A stretch of DNA of 42,215 nt from an uncultured Candidatus Saccharibacteria bacterium (GTDB lineage: Bacteria; Patescibacteriota; Saccharimonadia; Saccharimonadales; Saccharimonadaceae). Under the pieces are notes generated by a model. That model was not told the origin of the DNA. It did not search any database and saw only the letters and a list, made by a program, of their open reading frames with translations. The stretch is taken from assembly GCA_947306055.1 (NCBI GenBank), contig CAMZFK010000004.1, forward strand, positions 1 through 42,215, read 5' to 3'. The position numbers and the translations under genes were made by a program. Every line of letters begins with the position of its first letter. The stretch's first letter is position 1. Below, piece by piece: positions 17,276 to 23,403 of this stretch.

Positions 17276-17352
17276 GGTTCCGTAGGCCTTCGGCCTTCGA
17301 AACCTCGTTCGCTTAGAAAACTAAAACTTGTTTTAGTTTTCTAGCTGCACTC
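17276..17352. repeat. Palindromic insertion at the 5' end of tRNA-Glu with 8-bp direct repeats
   Basis: GGTTCCGT occurs at 17276-17283 and again as the first eight bases of the tRNA at 17353-17360. Between the copies lie an AGGCC-TTC-GGCCT hairpin and a perfect 14-bp hairpin (17314-17327 with 17330-17343, loop TT). The layout looks like insertion with duplication of the target, or tandem duplication of the tRNA tip. Confidence 0.75.
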
Positions 17353-17429
17353 GGTTCCGTCGTCTAGTGGTCTAGGACGTCTGGTTCTCATCCAGAAAAT
17401 CGCGGGTTCGACTCCCGCCGGAATCACCA
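17353..17429 (+). tRNA. tRNA-Glu (CTC)
   Basis: Acceptor GGTTCCG/CGGAATC with an encoded ACCA tail, D arm with TAGTGGTCTAGGA, anticodon stem TCTGG/CCAGA around TTCTCAT (anticodon CTC), T arm GCGGGTTCGACTCCCGC. An intrinsic terminator follows at once. Confidence 0.95.
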
Positions 17430-17430
17430 A

Positions 17431-17468
17431 GAATAAAAAAGAAGCCCTTCAGGGCTTGTTTTTTATTC
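17431..17468. terminator. Terminator after tRNA-Glu
   Basis: AAGCCC-TTCA-GGGCTT hairpin inside a longer GAATAAAAAA/TTTTTTATTC pairing; T-rich on the 3' side and able to act in both directions. Confidence 0.85.
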
Positions 17469-17480
17469 TTTGATTTTTGA

Positions 17481-17553
17481 CGGGAGGCGGACCCGTAGGG
17501 TTCGCTCGCCGAAGGCGAATAGCGAGCGCAAGCGAGCTAACTCCCGCCGGAAT
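17481..17553. repeat. Palindromic element ending in a 14-bp copy of the tRNA-Glu 3' region
   Basis: CGGGAG at 17481 pairs with CTCCCG at 17541-17546; inside, GGTTCGCTCGCC is followed by inverted GGCGAATAGCGAGC. ACTCCCGCCGGAAT at 17540-17553 exactly repeats tRNA-Glu bases 17411-17424. From 17471 to 17716 there is otherwise no gene. Confidence 0.7.
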
Positions 17554-17585
17554 TCTGGATTTTTTGAGGCGACGCCCCACGAATT

Positions 17586-17608
17586 GTTTTTGCGTTTTAC
17601 GCAAAAAC
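17586..17608. repeat. Perfect 10-bp hairpin
   Basis: GTTTTTGCGT and ACGCAAAAAC around a TTT loop, in the gene-free stretch between tRNA-Glu and the nuclease gene. The T run is on the 5' arm, so it is a poor terminator on either strand. Confidence 0.7.
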
Positions 17609-17703
17609 AAACCCCCGCCGAGATCAAAACCGCATGGATAGTAATAAATAATAGCAAGCCATACAGATTAGATGATTTTTCCTGCGGAACAGTGACAATC
17701 TGT

Positions 17704-17709
17704 TATAAT
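17704..17709 (+). promoter_or_regulatory. -10 box of the CdiA-CT-like gene (leaderless geometry)
   Basis: CTGTTATAAT; TATAAT ends 7 nt before ATG 17717. An ATG at 17713 is followed at once by a stop. Confidence 0.6.
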
Positions 17710-17716
17710 TAGATGA

Positions 17717-18118
17717 ATGAATAAAAGCGAGAAGAAACAAGGCGTTTTTAAGCCTGCCGACAGAAGAGTGTGGCCGCACGAAGACCGCACTGCTAATATA
17801 TTGGCGTCACACGGACACTATATTGAGTTTTTACCAGAAAGTAGAATAAGTTCCGCTGATATACTTTTTGATGGCGTATTGTATGAGATGAAGTCGCCAA
17901 GATCGTTTAATACTAATTCTATGGAGCAACTAATTAAAGACGCGCTATATAAAAAACAATGTCCAAATATTGTTTTTGACTCACTTCGTCTAAAAAACGT
18001 TCGCGATGAAAAAGTCGTCGAGTTTTTAATTTCCCAAGCTAAAACTAGGAAAAAGATTAAGAATATGCTTTTCGTAAATAAGCGTCATGAGCTTATTGAC
18101 GTTTTTACCTTAATTTGA
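17717..18118 (+). CDS. Stand-alone CdiA-CT/tRNase-like nuclease domain (PD-(D/E)XK type)
   Basis: A 133-residue protein without signal peptide or transport domain. WPHEDRTANILASHGHYIEFLPE followed by ADILFDGVLYEMKSP matches, by pattern, the C-terminal nuclease domain of CdiA toxins and related phage head-protein tails: an E at the first helix, a D in ADILFDG, and E-x-K in YEMKSP, which are the PD-(D/E)XK catalytic positions. Later strands QCPNIVFDSLRLK and MLFVNKRHELIDVF complete the fold. In polymorphic toxins this domain cleaves tRNA; here it is alone, next to tRNA-Glu and palindromic repeats, and no cognate immunity gene is apparent. It could be a toxin remnant, a phage-related fragment or a housekeeping RNase. 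A strong terminator follows. Confidence 0.65.
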   Translation: MNKSEKKQGVFKPADRRVWPHEDRTANILASHGHYIEFLPESRISSADILFDGVLYEMKSPRSFNTNSMEQLIKDALYKKQCPNIVFDSLRLKNVRDEKVVEFLISQAKTRKKIKNMLFVNKRHELIDVFTLI

Positions 18119-18133
18119 TAAAATAAAAGCATT

Positions 18134-18185
18134 GAAACCCCGCACGACTCCGAAGGAATCTACCGCGGGGTTTCCTAGTTTTTGC
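18134..18185 (+). terminator. Terminator of the CdiA-CT-like gene
   Basis: GAAACCCCGC (18134-18143) pairs perfectly with GCGGGGTTTC (18165-18174), followed by a T-rich stretch. Confidence 0.85.
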
Positions 18186-18193
18186 GACAAGAA

Positions 18194-18217
18194 AATCCCC
18201 CGTTTAGTCGGGGGATT
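18194..18217 (-). terminator. Terminator overlapping the stop of the transglutaminase-like gene
   Basis: AATCCCCC pairs with GGGGGATT around a loop containing the TAA stop (18206-18204). On the minus strand it is followed by TTTTCTTG. Confidence 0.8.
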
Positions 18218-18971
18218 CTTCAGTCTCCTTGATCAAGCGCTTAGTCTGGCGAATGTCGCGTTTTTTGGGTTGTTTCGTTTTGCCGTGTAAGATAAACCGC
18301 CTCAGCGTTTGCTGAGAAATCGGTTTTTCGCGATTGTGGATATTGTAGAGTGTAATTTCTGGGCGCTTGCCAAATTCCGGCGAAGGCTCTATGCCACAAA
18401 TCTCGCAAAACATTTTAGAACCAAAACTGAGAGCCCGACGAAAAAACGCCAACTCGTGAAAAAGATAGGATCGCTCCGGTGTCTGCAGACAGTCATAAAA
18501 CTTGTTTATGACAGGTTTGGACCAAAATTCGTCGTAGCTTATAATTCTCTCATACTTGACGTGACCTTCTAATCTGTAAAGCAAGCGCGGGCGCGGGCAC
18601 GGCACGGGATGATACCAGGTGGTATCAAGCACCCACCAAACACCGTAAGCCTTTATCTCAATCCAAGCGTGGTCGAGTCGCGTTTTGTCATTACCTCTAC
18701 ACTCGGCAAAAACTAGGCGCGTGTTTCGCTGGCCATGCCAGATTAGCATCTCGAGTGCAGAAGCCTCATAGCAAAGGCCGTGGCCGAGATAATGGCCTAG
18801 ACGAGAAAAAGTGTCGTTTGCGTAATAGTCCCAAACTCTAAAGCCGTTTAGATAATATCTGTTAGCCAGTTCGATATTTTTAACGACAAGTTTATATACT
18901 ACCTGAAGATTTAGGCGAAAGATTCGCTGCAAAAAACGACTTGGCTGCTTAACAGGTTTCTGATCTGACAT
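18204..18971 (-). CDS. Transglutaminase-like cysteine-protease-fold protein
   Basis: A 255-residue protein with no signal peptide. A possible catalytic triad of the transglutaminase/papain-like superfamily is visible in order: Cys in GHGLCYEASALEMLIW (about residue 68), His in LDHAWIEI (about 101), Asp in WWVLDTTWYHP (about 117). The N-terminal third is helical and basic, and the C-terminal tail is lysine/arginine-rich. Substrate unknown; the fold could be catalytic (protease, peptidase, amidase). A very strong ribosome-binding site GAGGAGGTGA precedes the ATG, so it is translated with a leader unlike many neighbours. The final codons lie in the terminator hairpin. It is convergent with the CdiA-CT-like gene. 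Confidence 0.6.
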   Translation of the reverse strand: MSDQKPVKQPSRFLQRIFRLNLQVVYKLVVKNIELANRYYLNGFRVWDYYANDTFSRLGHYLGHGLCYEASALEMLIWHGQRNTRLVFAECRGNDKTRLDHAWIEIKAYGVWWVLDTTWYHPVPCPRPRLLYRLEGHVKYERIISYDEFWSKPVINKFYDCLQTPERSYLFHELAFFRRALSFGSKMFCEICGIEPSPEFGKRPEITLYNIHNREKPISQQTLRRFILHGKTKQPKKRDIRQTKRLIKETEESPD

Positions 18972-19194
18972 ATTGTCACCTCCTCATCTATAGAAACTGT
19001 GTTAAGGTACACTTATTTTTATAATATCATAAAACTTGGTTTTTCGCAAGTTTCGTCGCTGGCTTTCAGCGTATTATTGACAGCTTTAGAAATCATAAAA
19101 AAGAAGCCCTCAGGGGGAGTCCTCGTATCGTCCGACGGGCTCGATGATGTGTTGATATGCAATTATCAACCAAAATGGTAAAATCAAGAAGTAG

Positions 19195-19908
19195 ATGATT
19201 GTAAAAAATAACATTTCAAAATTTAAATTGATCATTTTTGATTTTGATGGCGTGATTGCTGATTCGCTTGGAAGTTACCGGGAATTAGACCGGCTGGTGA
19301 TTAAAGATTTGTATGGCGTGGATGAAAAAATCGACGAAATTGAAAAAATGTCAGAGCAGATCAAGACTGGTGCGATAAATAATAGCGAAAATGATTATTA
19401 TCGTTTTATCGACCAAAAATACGGGGATGGCAGAAAGTCTATTGATGAAATTTGGAATAAAATTTTTGAGCTTGCGCCAATTGTTCAGGCGAATATTTTG
19501 CCTAAGCCTGGTGTGATAGATGTTTTAAATAAAATACGACAAAAGACCTCTTGCCCAATTGCGCTAGTTACAAGCTCGAGCCGAAGTGATATTGATTTTT
19601 TCTCAACGGAAAAATCGAAAATTGGGCAGCAACTTAATTTAAATAATTTCTTCGACACGGTCGTCACTTTTGATGACGTGGTAAGGCCGAAACCTGACCC
19701 AGAATCGTTTCTGAAAGTGATAAATTTGTATAATGTGGCGCCTGAGGCTGTTTTGATTTTTGAGGATAGCTATTCTGGCGTTTTGGCTGGAAAGGCTGCT
19801 GGAGCAACGGTCGTTGCGATTGAGGATATCCATAATTACAAAAACAAGAAAGAAATAATCGAAACGGCAGATTTATATTTGGAAAATTGGGCCCAATTGC
19901 AGCTATAA
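19195..19908 (+). CDS. HAD-superfamily hydrolase (beta-phosphoglucomutase/phosphatase-like)
   Basis: A 237-residue cytoplasmic hydrolase of HAD subfamily I. Motif I is IIFDFDGVIADS (nucleophile and acid/base Asp near residues 15-17), motif II VTSSSRSD, motif III RPKPDPESF, motif IV IFEDSYSGVLAGKAAGATVVAI. The helical cap lies between motifs I and II (about 20-85). The enzyme is likely to act on a small phosphorylated sugar or nucleotide; the substrate is not readable. A TAAAAT -10-like box lies 13-14 nt before the ATG. It is separated from der by its own spacer and promoter. Confidence 0.88.
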   Translation: MIVKNNISKFKLIIFDFDGVIADSLGSYRELDRLVIKDLYGVDEKIDEIEKMSEQIKTGAINNSENDYYRFIDQKYGDGRKSIDEIWNKIFELAPIVQANILPKPGVIDVLNKIRQKTSCPIALVTSSSRSDIDFFSTEKSKIGQQLNLNNFFDTVVTFDDVVRPKPDPESFLKVINLYNVAPEAVLIFEDSYSGVLAGKAAGATVVAIEDIHNYKNKKEIIETADLYLENWAQLQL

Positions 19909-20002
19909 AACCAGCTGGCAGTCTATGACTTTTTATTAAAACTCTTCGAAATCATCAAAAAATAAAACGTAACTTCTATAGCTTATTTTTATGTTCCTTA
20001 CA

Positions 20003-20031
20003 TTGACTTTTCCCTTAAAGTGTGCTATAAT
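20003..20031 (+). promoter_or_regulatory. Near-consensus promoter of der
   Basis: TTGACT (20003-20008), 17-nt spacer ending in TGTGC, TATAAT (20026-20031). The -10 ends 8 nt before the ATG at 20040, so the leader would be about 1 nt. Confidence 0.85.
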
Positions 20032-20039
20032 TAAAAGAT

Positions 20040-21527
20040 ATGAACAGGTTGCCGATTGTAGCTTTGATTGGTCAGACGAACGCGGGGAAGTCGTCTATTT
20101 TGAATCGCATGGCGCGAAAAAATATCGCTATTGTGGCTCGCGAAGAGGGCACGACGCGCGACAACGTGATGGCTACGATTGATAATTCTTTTATTTTGAT
20201 TGATACGGCTGGCTTGAAAGACCCGACCGATGATTTTGAGGCTTCGATTCAGGATCAAATTCAAGATGCGATCGAGGCGGCGGATGTGATTTTGGTGACG
20301 CTCGACTCGAGCAAGTATTTTGACCATCGTGATGCAAAAATCGCCAAAGATGCTCTTCGTTCGAAAAAGCCAGTATATCTAGTCTTGAATAAGTGCGACC
20401 TCGGCGAATCTTTGCCTTTGACTGAATTTCGTGCGCTTGGCGTCGCACCAGAAAACACTTTTTACGTTTCAGCTACGACTGGCCAAGGAATTGCAAAACT
20501 AAAGGATGGCATAAACGACCTTTTGAGGGGATTCCGGAGCGCGGCAGCGCGAGGTTTAGCGCGCGAGCCCCGTGGCGACGGGAGCGAGCGACGCGACCCG
20601 AAAAAGGTTGTTATGCCAGCCTTGAAGATCGCATTGATTGGGCGGCCGAACGTAGGGAAATCTAGTCTTTTCAATACACTTGGGAAGAAACAACAAGCGG
20701 TCGTAAGCTCTAGGCAGGGTACGACGCGCGACGTGAATCGCGTTCAGATTAAATACAAGGGGCGCGAGATTGAGATTTTGGATACCGCAGGTTTACGTAA
20801 ACCTGGCAAACGCGAGGTGGGGATTGAGAAATTCTCCGCTATTCGCACGCTCGCCGCGATCGAAGAGGCAGATATTTGCTGTCTCCTCGTTGATTCTACC
20901 GAGCCGCATTCCAAACTAGATCAGTCGCTTGCGGGGCAAATCGTGGAGGCTGGCAAGGGAATTATCGTCGTAGTCACGAAAATTGATTTAATCAGGGGTG
21001 AGCCAGTAGCTGCGATGTGTTCTGCGGAACATGAAGACTTGGCCAGAGCGGCCCGGAGCGTGTCCGAAGGACACGCCGCAGCTGCTGGCTCACCATATGA
21101 TAAAATCTTGGATGACCTTGAGTACGATTACAATTTCTTGCCGTATGCACCGGTGATTCTCACCAGTTCGGAGACTGGGCAGAATGCCACGCAGATTTTT
21201 GAGCTCGCACTCGAGATTGATGCGGCCCGCCATACAGAGGTAAAGACTTCGGAGCTTAATAAAATCCTCGCCGCGGCGATCGTCGAACATGCGCCGGCTG
21301 GGCTGAAAAACACCCGCCCGAAGCCAAAATATATCGTACAGACAGATACTTGCCCACCTTGGTTTGTGGTGCACGGGCACGAGCTGGGGCTTTTACATTG
21401 GTCATGGAAGCGATATTTGGAGCGAAGAATCCGCGAAAAATACCCATTTGTTGGCACGCCGATTATGTTTTCGTATCGGAGTGATGGAGATAAAAAGGTG
21501 GAGAAAGGAAGCAGCGATGAAAATTAA
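20040..21527 (+). CDS. der: Ribosome-assembly GTPase Der (EngA) with two palindromic inserts
   Basis: Tandem GTPase for maturation of the large ribosomal subunit. First G domain: GQTNAGKSSIL (P loop; the family usually has GRPNVGKST), DTAGL, NKCD. Second G domain: GRPNVGKSSLFN, DTAGLRKPGKREVGIEKFS, TKID, then TSSETGQ and a KH-type C-terminal domain (FVVHGHELGLLHWSWKRYLERRIREKYPFVGTPI). The linker between the domains is extended by a palindromic element (20508-20617) encoding an Arg/Ala-rich stretch, and a second element (20997-21094) adds about 30 residues after TKIDLI, where the family has a short loop. Both keep the frame. Its end overlaps a 21-codon micro-ORF that leads into pth. Confidence 0.93.
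   Translation: MNRLPIVALIGQTNAGKSSILNRMARKNIAIVAREEGTTRDNVMATIDNSFILIDTAGLKDPTDDFEASIQDQIQDAIEAADVILVTLDSSKYFDHRDAKIAKDALRSKKPVYLVLNKCDLGESLPLTEFRALGVAPENTFYVSATTGQGIAKLKDGINDLLRGFRSAAARGLAREPRGDGSERRDPKKVVMPALKIALIGRPNVGKSSLFNTLGKKQQAVVSSRQGTTRDVNRVQIKYKGREIEILDTAGLRKPGKREVGIEKFSAIRTLAAIEEADICCLLVDSTEPHSKLDQSLAGQIVEAGKGIIVVVTKIDLIRGEPVAAMCSAEHEDLARAARSVSEGHAAAAGSPYDKILDDLEYDYNFLPYAPVILTSSETGQNATQIFELALEIDAARHTEVKTSELNKILAAAIVEHAPAGLKNTRPKPKYIVQTDTCPPWFVVHGHELGLLHWSWKRYLERRIREKYPFVGTPIMFSYRSDGDKKVEKGSSDEN
20508..20617. repeat. Palindromic element RE3 inside der (inter-domain linker)
   Basis: Left arm GGCATAAACGACCTTTTT (20508-20525) and right arm (reverse complement GGCATAACAACCTTTTT) ending at 20617 enclose a GC-rich core with CCGGAGCG and AGCGCGCGAG stretches. 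The left arm encodes ordinary Der sequence (GINDLL), so the right arm looks like an inverted copy of it. Confidence 0.8.
20997..21094. repeat. Palindromic element RE4 inside der (second G domain)
   Basis: 18-bp arms GGTGAGCCAGTAGCTGCG (20997-21014) and its reverse complement with one mismatch (21077-21094); the core has CCGGAGCG and a GTGTCC-GAA-GGACAC hairpin. It is read in frame without a stop. Confidence 0.88.
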
Positions 21528-21582
21528 TATAACTGCGAAAAAAACCAAAATCACCGCTATTAAAGTCCGAAGGAGCTTCTAA
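21517..21582 (+). CDS. 21-codon basic micro-ORF between der and pth
   Basis: A short ORF encoding a 21-residue, strongly basic peptide (starts MKINITAKKTK, ends IKVRRSF). It overlaps the end of der by 11 nt, and its stop overlaps the pth start by one base (TAATG). An AAGGA site lies 8 nt before its ATG. The gap-free coupling suggests translation from der into pth. Its second half (AKKTKxxxIKV) resembles the other 21-codon micro-ORF at 36796-36861 (ANKSRxxxIKV). It may be a real microprotein or only a ribosome-handover device for pth; sequence alone cannot decide. Confidence 0.5.
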   Translation: MKINITAKKTKITAIKVRRSF

Positions 21583-22112
21583 TGCGACTCATCGTAGGAC
21601 TTGGAAATCCCGGCGCAAAATATAATTTTACTCGACACAATTTCGGGTTTCTTGCGCTGGATTTTTATTTTAAAGTAAATAATTTAAAGTGGGAATCCAG
21701 CCCAAAATTCGGGGCAATCTGGGCCAAAACTAAGATTAGAGATGAAGATGTAATCTTCATAAAGCCGCAGGGGTTTTACAACGAGAGCGGGCGCGTGGTG
21801 CATGAATTTATGCATTATTACAAGATTGCCGCGCAGGATATTTTGGTAATCTGCGACAATTTTGATCTGGAATTTGGCAAAATTCGTTATCGTGCCGCTG
21901 GACAAGCTGCAGGGAATAATGGGCTGAAATCCATCGACATAGTACTAGGTAGTGGCGACTATCCAAGGCTTAGACTCGGCACAGGGAACGACGAACTCCG
22001 CAAAAAACTAGGGGATATAGACTTCGTTTTGTCACGATTTACCGAGGATGAAAAGGGGCGTCTACCAGAAATTTTGCGTACAGTATCAGATAAAATAGCC
22101 GAAATCATCTAA
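21582..22112 (+). CDS. pth: Peptidyl-tRNA hydrolase
   Basis: Releases peptides from peptidyl-tRNA that drops off ribosomes. The 176-residue product has MRLIVGLGNPGAKYNFTRHNFGF (Asn10 and catalytic His20), FIKPQGFYNESG, the ICDNFDLEFGKIRYR motif (usually DDLDLPxGKIRxR) and AGNNGLKSI (usually GGHNGLKSI), so it is slightly divergent at two conserved spots but complete. A GAAGGAG site precedes the ATG. It probably belongs to a der-micro-ORF-pth operon and is back to back with dprA (stops adjacent, no spacer). Confidence 0.93.
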   Translation: MRLIVGLGNPGAKYNFTRHNFGFLALDFYFKVNNLKWESSPKFGAIWAKTKIRDEDVIFIKPQGFYNESGRVVHEFMHYYKIAAQDILVICDNFDLEFGKIRYRAAGQAAGNNGLKSIDIVLGSGDYPRLRLGTGNDELRKKLGDIDFVLSRFTEDEKGRLPEILRTVSDKIAEII

Positions 22113-23033
22113 TTAGACTAGCACCCAAGTATTCGCCCCAAGCGAACGGACTCGCCCTTCAATCTCCAAAATGGTCACGGACTGACTAAAAACTTCTGCC
22201 GGTATTTTGGCTAACTTCATGATGTCCTCGCCGCAATTGACGCCCTCGCTTAGCGCCGCCAAAATTGCAGTCTCGACATCATTTTTGCCAGCCAATCGTT
22301 TAGACTTACGCCGTTTTTTGATAAATTCCTCTGGAAAAAGCACCCTCATCACGTCATCTGGCTCAGAATAGGGAAAAGCACCTTGTGCGATAAGTTTATT
22401 GCACCCCTGTGAATACGGGTTATCGATATTTCCCGGCACCGCGAAGACGTCTTTACCTTGATTTATCGCATGCGTAGCAGTACTCAGCGAACCAGAACGC
22501 ACCGCCGCTTCGACCACCACCACAGCATCCGCAAGTCCCGAAATTAGACGATTTCTCTCAAGAAAACTCACTTTTGGGATGATTTTTGCCCCTGGACCAT
22601 ATTCGCTCATAATCATCCCTCCAGTTTCGACAATTTGCTGGGCTAATTTCGTATGTGCACGCGGATAAATTTCGTCTATAGGGGTGCCAAGAATAGCGAT
22701 CGTGGTCCCCCCGGCGTCTAGCGCCGCCTGATGCCCGATACTATCAATGCCGAAGGCTAACCCAGACACAATGATCACGCCGTGGCTCGCTAATTTATAG
22801 GCTAACTCGTAGGCGACTTTCTCGCCGTAGCGAGTATTATGCCTAGAGCCGACAATTGCGACAACTTTTGGGCGTTCTGACCTATTATTTTTTGACACAT
22901 TTTGCGGTATTTTACCACAAAAATACAATGTTTTAGGCTTAAGCGCAATCGCTTCCAACACCTCTGTAAAATTACTCTCTAGGGGTGATATTTGGTTGAT
23001 ATTTTGAAAAAAGTGTGAAAAAAGTGTTGACAT
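22113..23033 (-). CDS. dprA: DNA-processing protein DprA
   Basis: Protects incoming single-stranded DNA and loads RecA in natural transformation, in keeping with DNA uptake being common in CPR. The 306-residue product has the Rossmann-like core VAIVGSRHNTRYGEKVAYELA, GVIIVSGLAFGIDSIGHQAALDAGGTTIAIL, SFLERNRLISGLADAVVVVEAAVRSGSLSTATHA, DVFAVPGNIDNPYSQGCNKLI, and a C-terminal winged-helix domain (about 235-306). The N-terminal SAM-like domain is short. The ATG follows an AGGAG site. Its first codons overlap the -35 of an opposing RNA promoter, so the two transcripts may compete. Confidence 0.93.
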   Translation of the reverse strand: MSTLFSHFFQNINQISPLESNFTEVLEAIALKPKTLYFCGKIPQNVSKNNRSERPKVVAIVGSRHNTRYGEKVAYELAYKLASHGVIIVSGLAFGIDSIGHQAALDAGGTTIAILGTPIDEIYPRAHTKLAQQIVETGGMIMSEYGPGAKIIPKVSFLERNRLISGLADAVVVVEAAVRSGSLSTATHAINQGKDVFAVPGNIDNPYSQGCNKLIAQGAFPYSEPDDVMRVLFPEEFIKKRRKSKRLAGKNDVETAILAALSEGVNCGEDIMKLAKIPAEVFSQSVTILEIEGRVRSLGANTWVLV

Positions 23034-23055
23034 ATTATCTCCTGTGTGATATAAT
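23027..23055 (+). promoter_or_regulatory. Consensus promoter of the RNA candidate
   Basis: TTGACA (23027-23032), 17-nt spacer, TATAAT (23050-23055) with an extended TG. It is the best match to the housekeeping sigma consensus that I found in the window and drives no ORF directly. Confidence 0.85.
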
Positions 23056-23061
23056 TAGTGC

Positions 23062-23370
23062 AGTTAGGGCACAAAAAGTGTCCTACACCGCACCTAAATA
23101 AGTTATAATTTCGCTATACTATCTTTAGTATAGCAGAAATTGCGTGCTTTTGAAACCCATTCGGGCTTTAGATTTCTTCAAAGGTTTAAAGTTTATAAGT
23201 ATTACCTCCACTTTGAATGGGATTCTTCGAAGGCATAGCAATCCCTCTAACCGGCGGGCCCCAATTTGTGTGAGGTGGGTCGCGCTTCCGGGGTCACCCG
23301 GTATAGAAGTGAAGCGTTAGAGGGCCAAAAAGAGCTCAAGTGATGCCCACCCTTACTTGAGCTCTTTTTA
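23062..23370 (+). ncRNA. Unassigned structured RNA candidate
   Basis: About 310 nt between a consensus promoter and a strong terminator, without a convincing ORF. Paired regions in order: TAGGGCAC/GTGTCCTA; a 14-bp hairpin made of AATTTC plus GCTATACT with its complement (23110-23144); CCCATTC/GAATGGG (23157-23221) enclosing AAAGT/ACTTT; CCCTCTAAC/GTTAGAGGG (23242-23325) enclosing CGCTT/AAGCG and CCGGG-GTCA-CCCGG; and the terminator. I looked for tmRNA, RNase P, SRP and 6S signatures and found none that convinced me. It may be a lineage-specific abundant RNA. topA downstream has its own -10, so this is not obviously its leader. Confidence 0.6.
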
Positions 23371-23377
23371 GTTTTTT
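23331..23377 (+). terminator. Terminator of the RNA candidate
   Basis: AGAGCTCAAGT (23331-23341) pairs perfectly with ACTTGAGCTCT (23355-23365), followed by TTTTAGTTTTTT. Confidence 0.9.
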
Positions 23378-23390
23378 AATAAATTTGTGC

Positions 23391-23399
23391 TATTATAAT
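23391..23399 (+). promoter_or_regulatory. Extended -10 of topA
   Basis: TGTGCTATTATAAT contains two overlapping -10 choices; TATTAT ends 7 nt and TATAAT 4 nt before the ATG at 23404. Leaderless geometry. Confidence 0.65.
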
Positions 23400-23403
23400 A
23401 TAT

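Noticed and set aside
23217-23273. 18-codon ORF in the RNA candidate (starting MGFFEG)
   Set aside because: No ribosome-binding site, and its bases are used in stems of the predicted structure.
23062-23370. tmRNA, RNase P RNA, SRP RNA or 6S RNA identity for the RNA candidate
   Set aside because: None of the conserved cores I know (tRNA-like ends and tag ORF, GAGGAAAGTCCG, the GGAAGGNAGCA loop, long central bubble) could be found.
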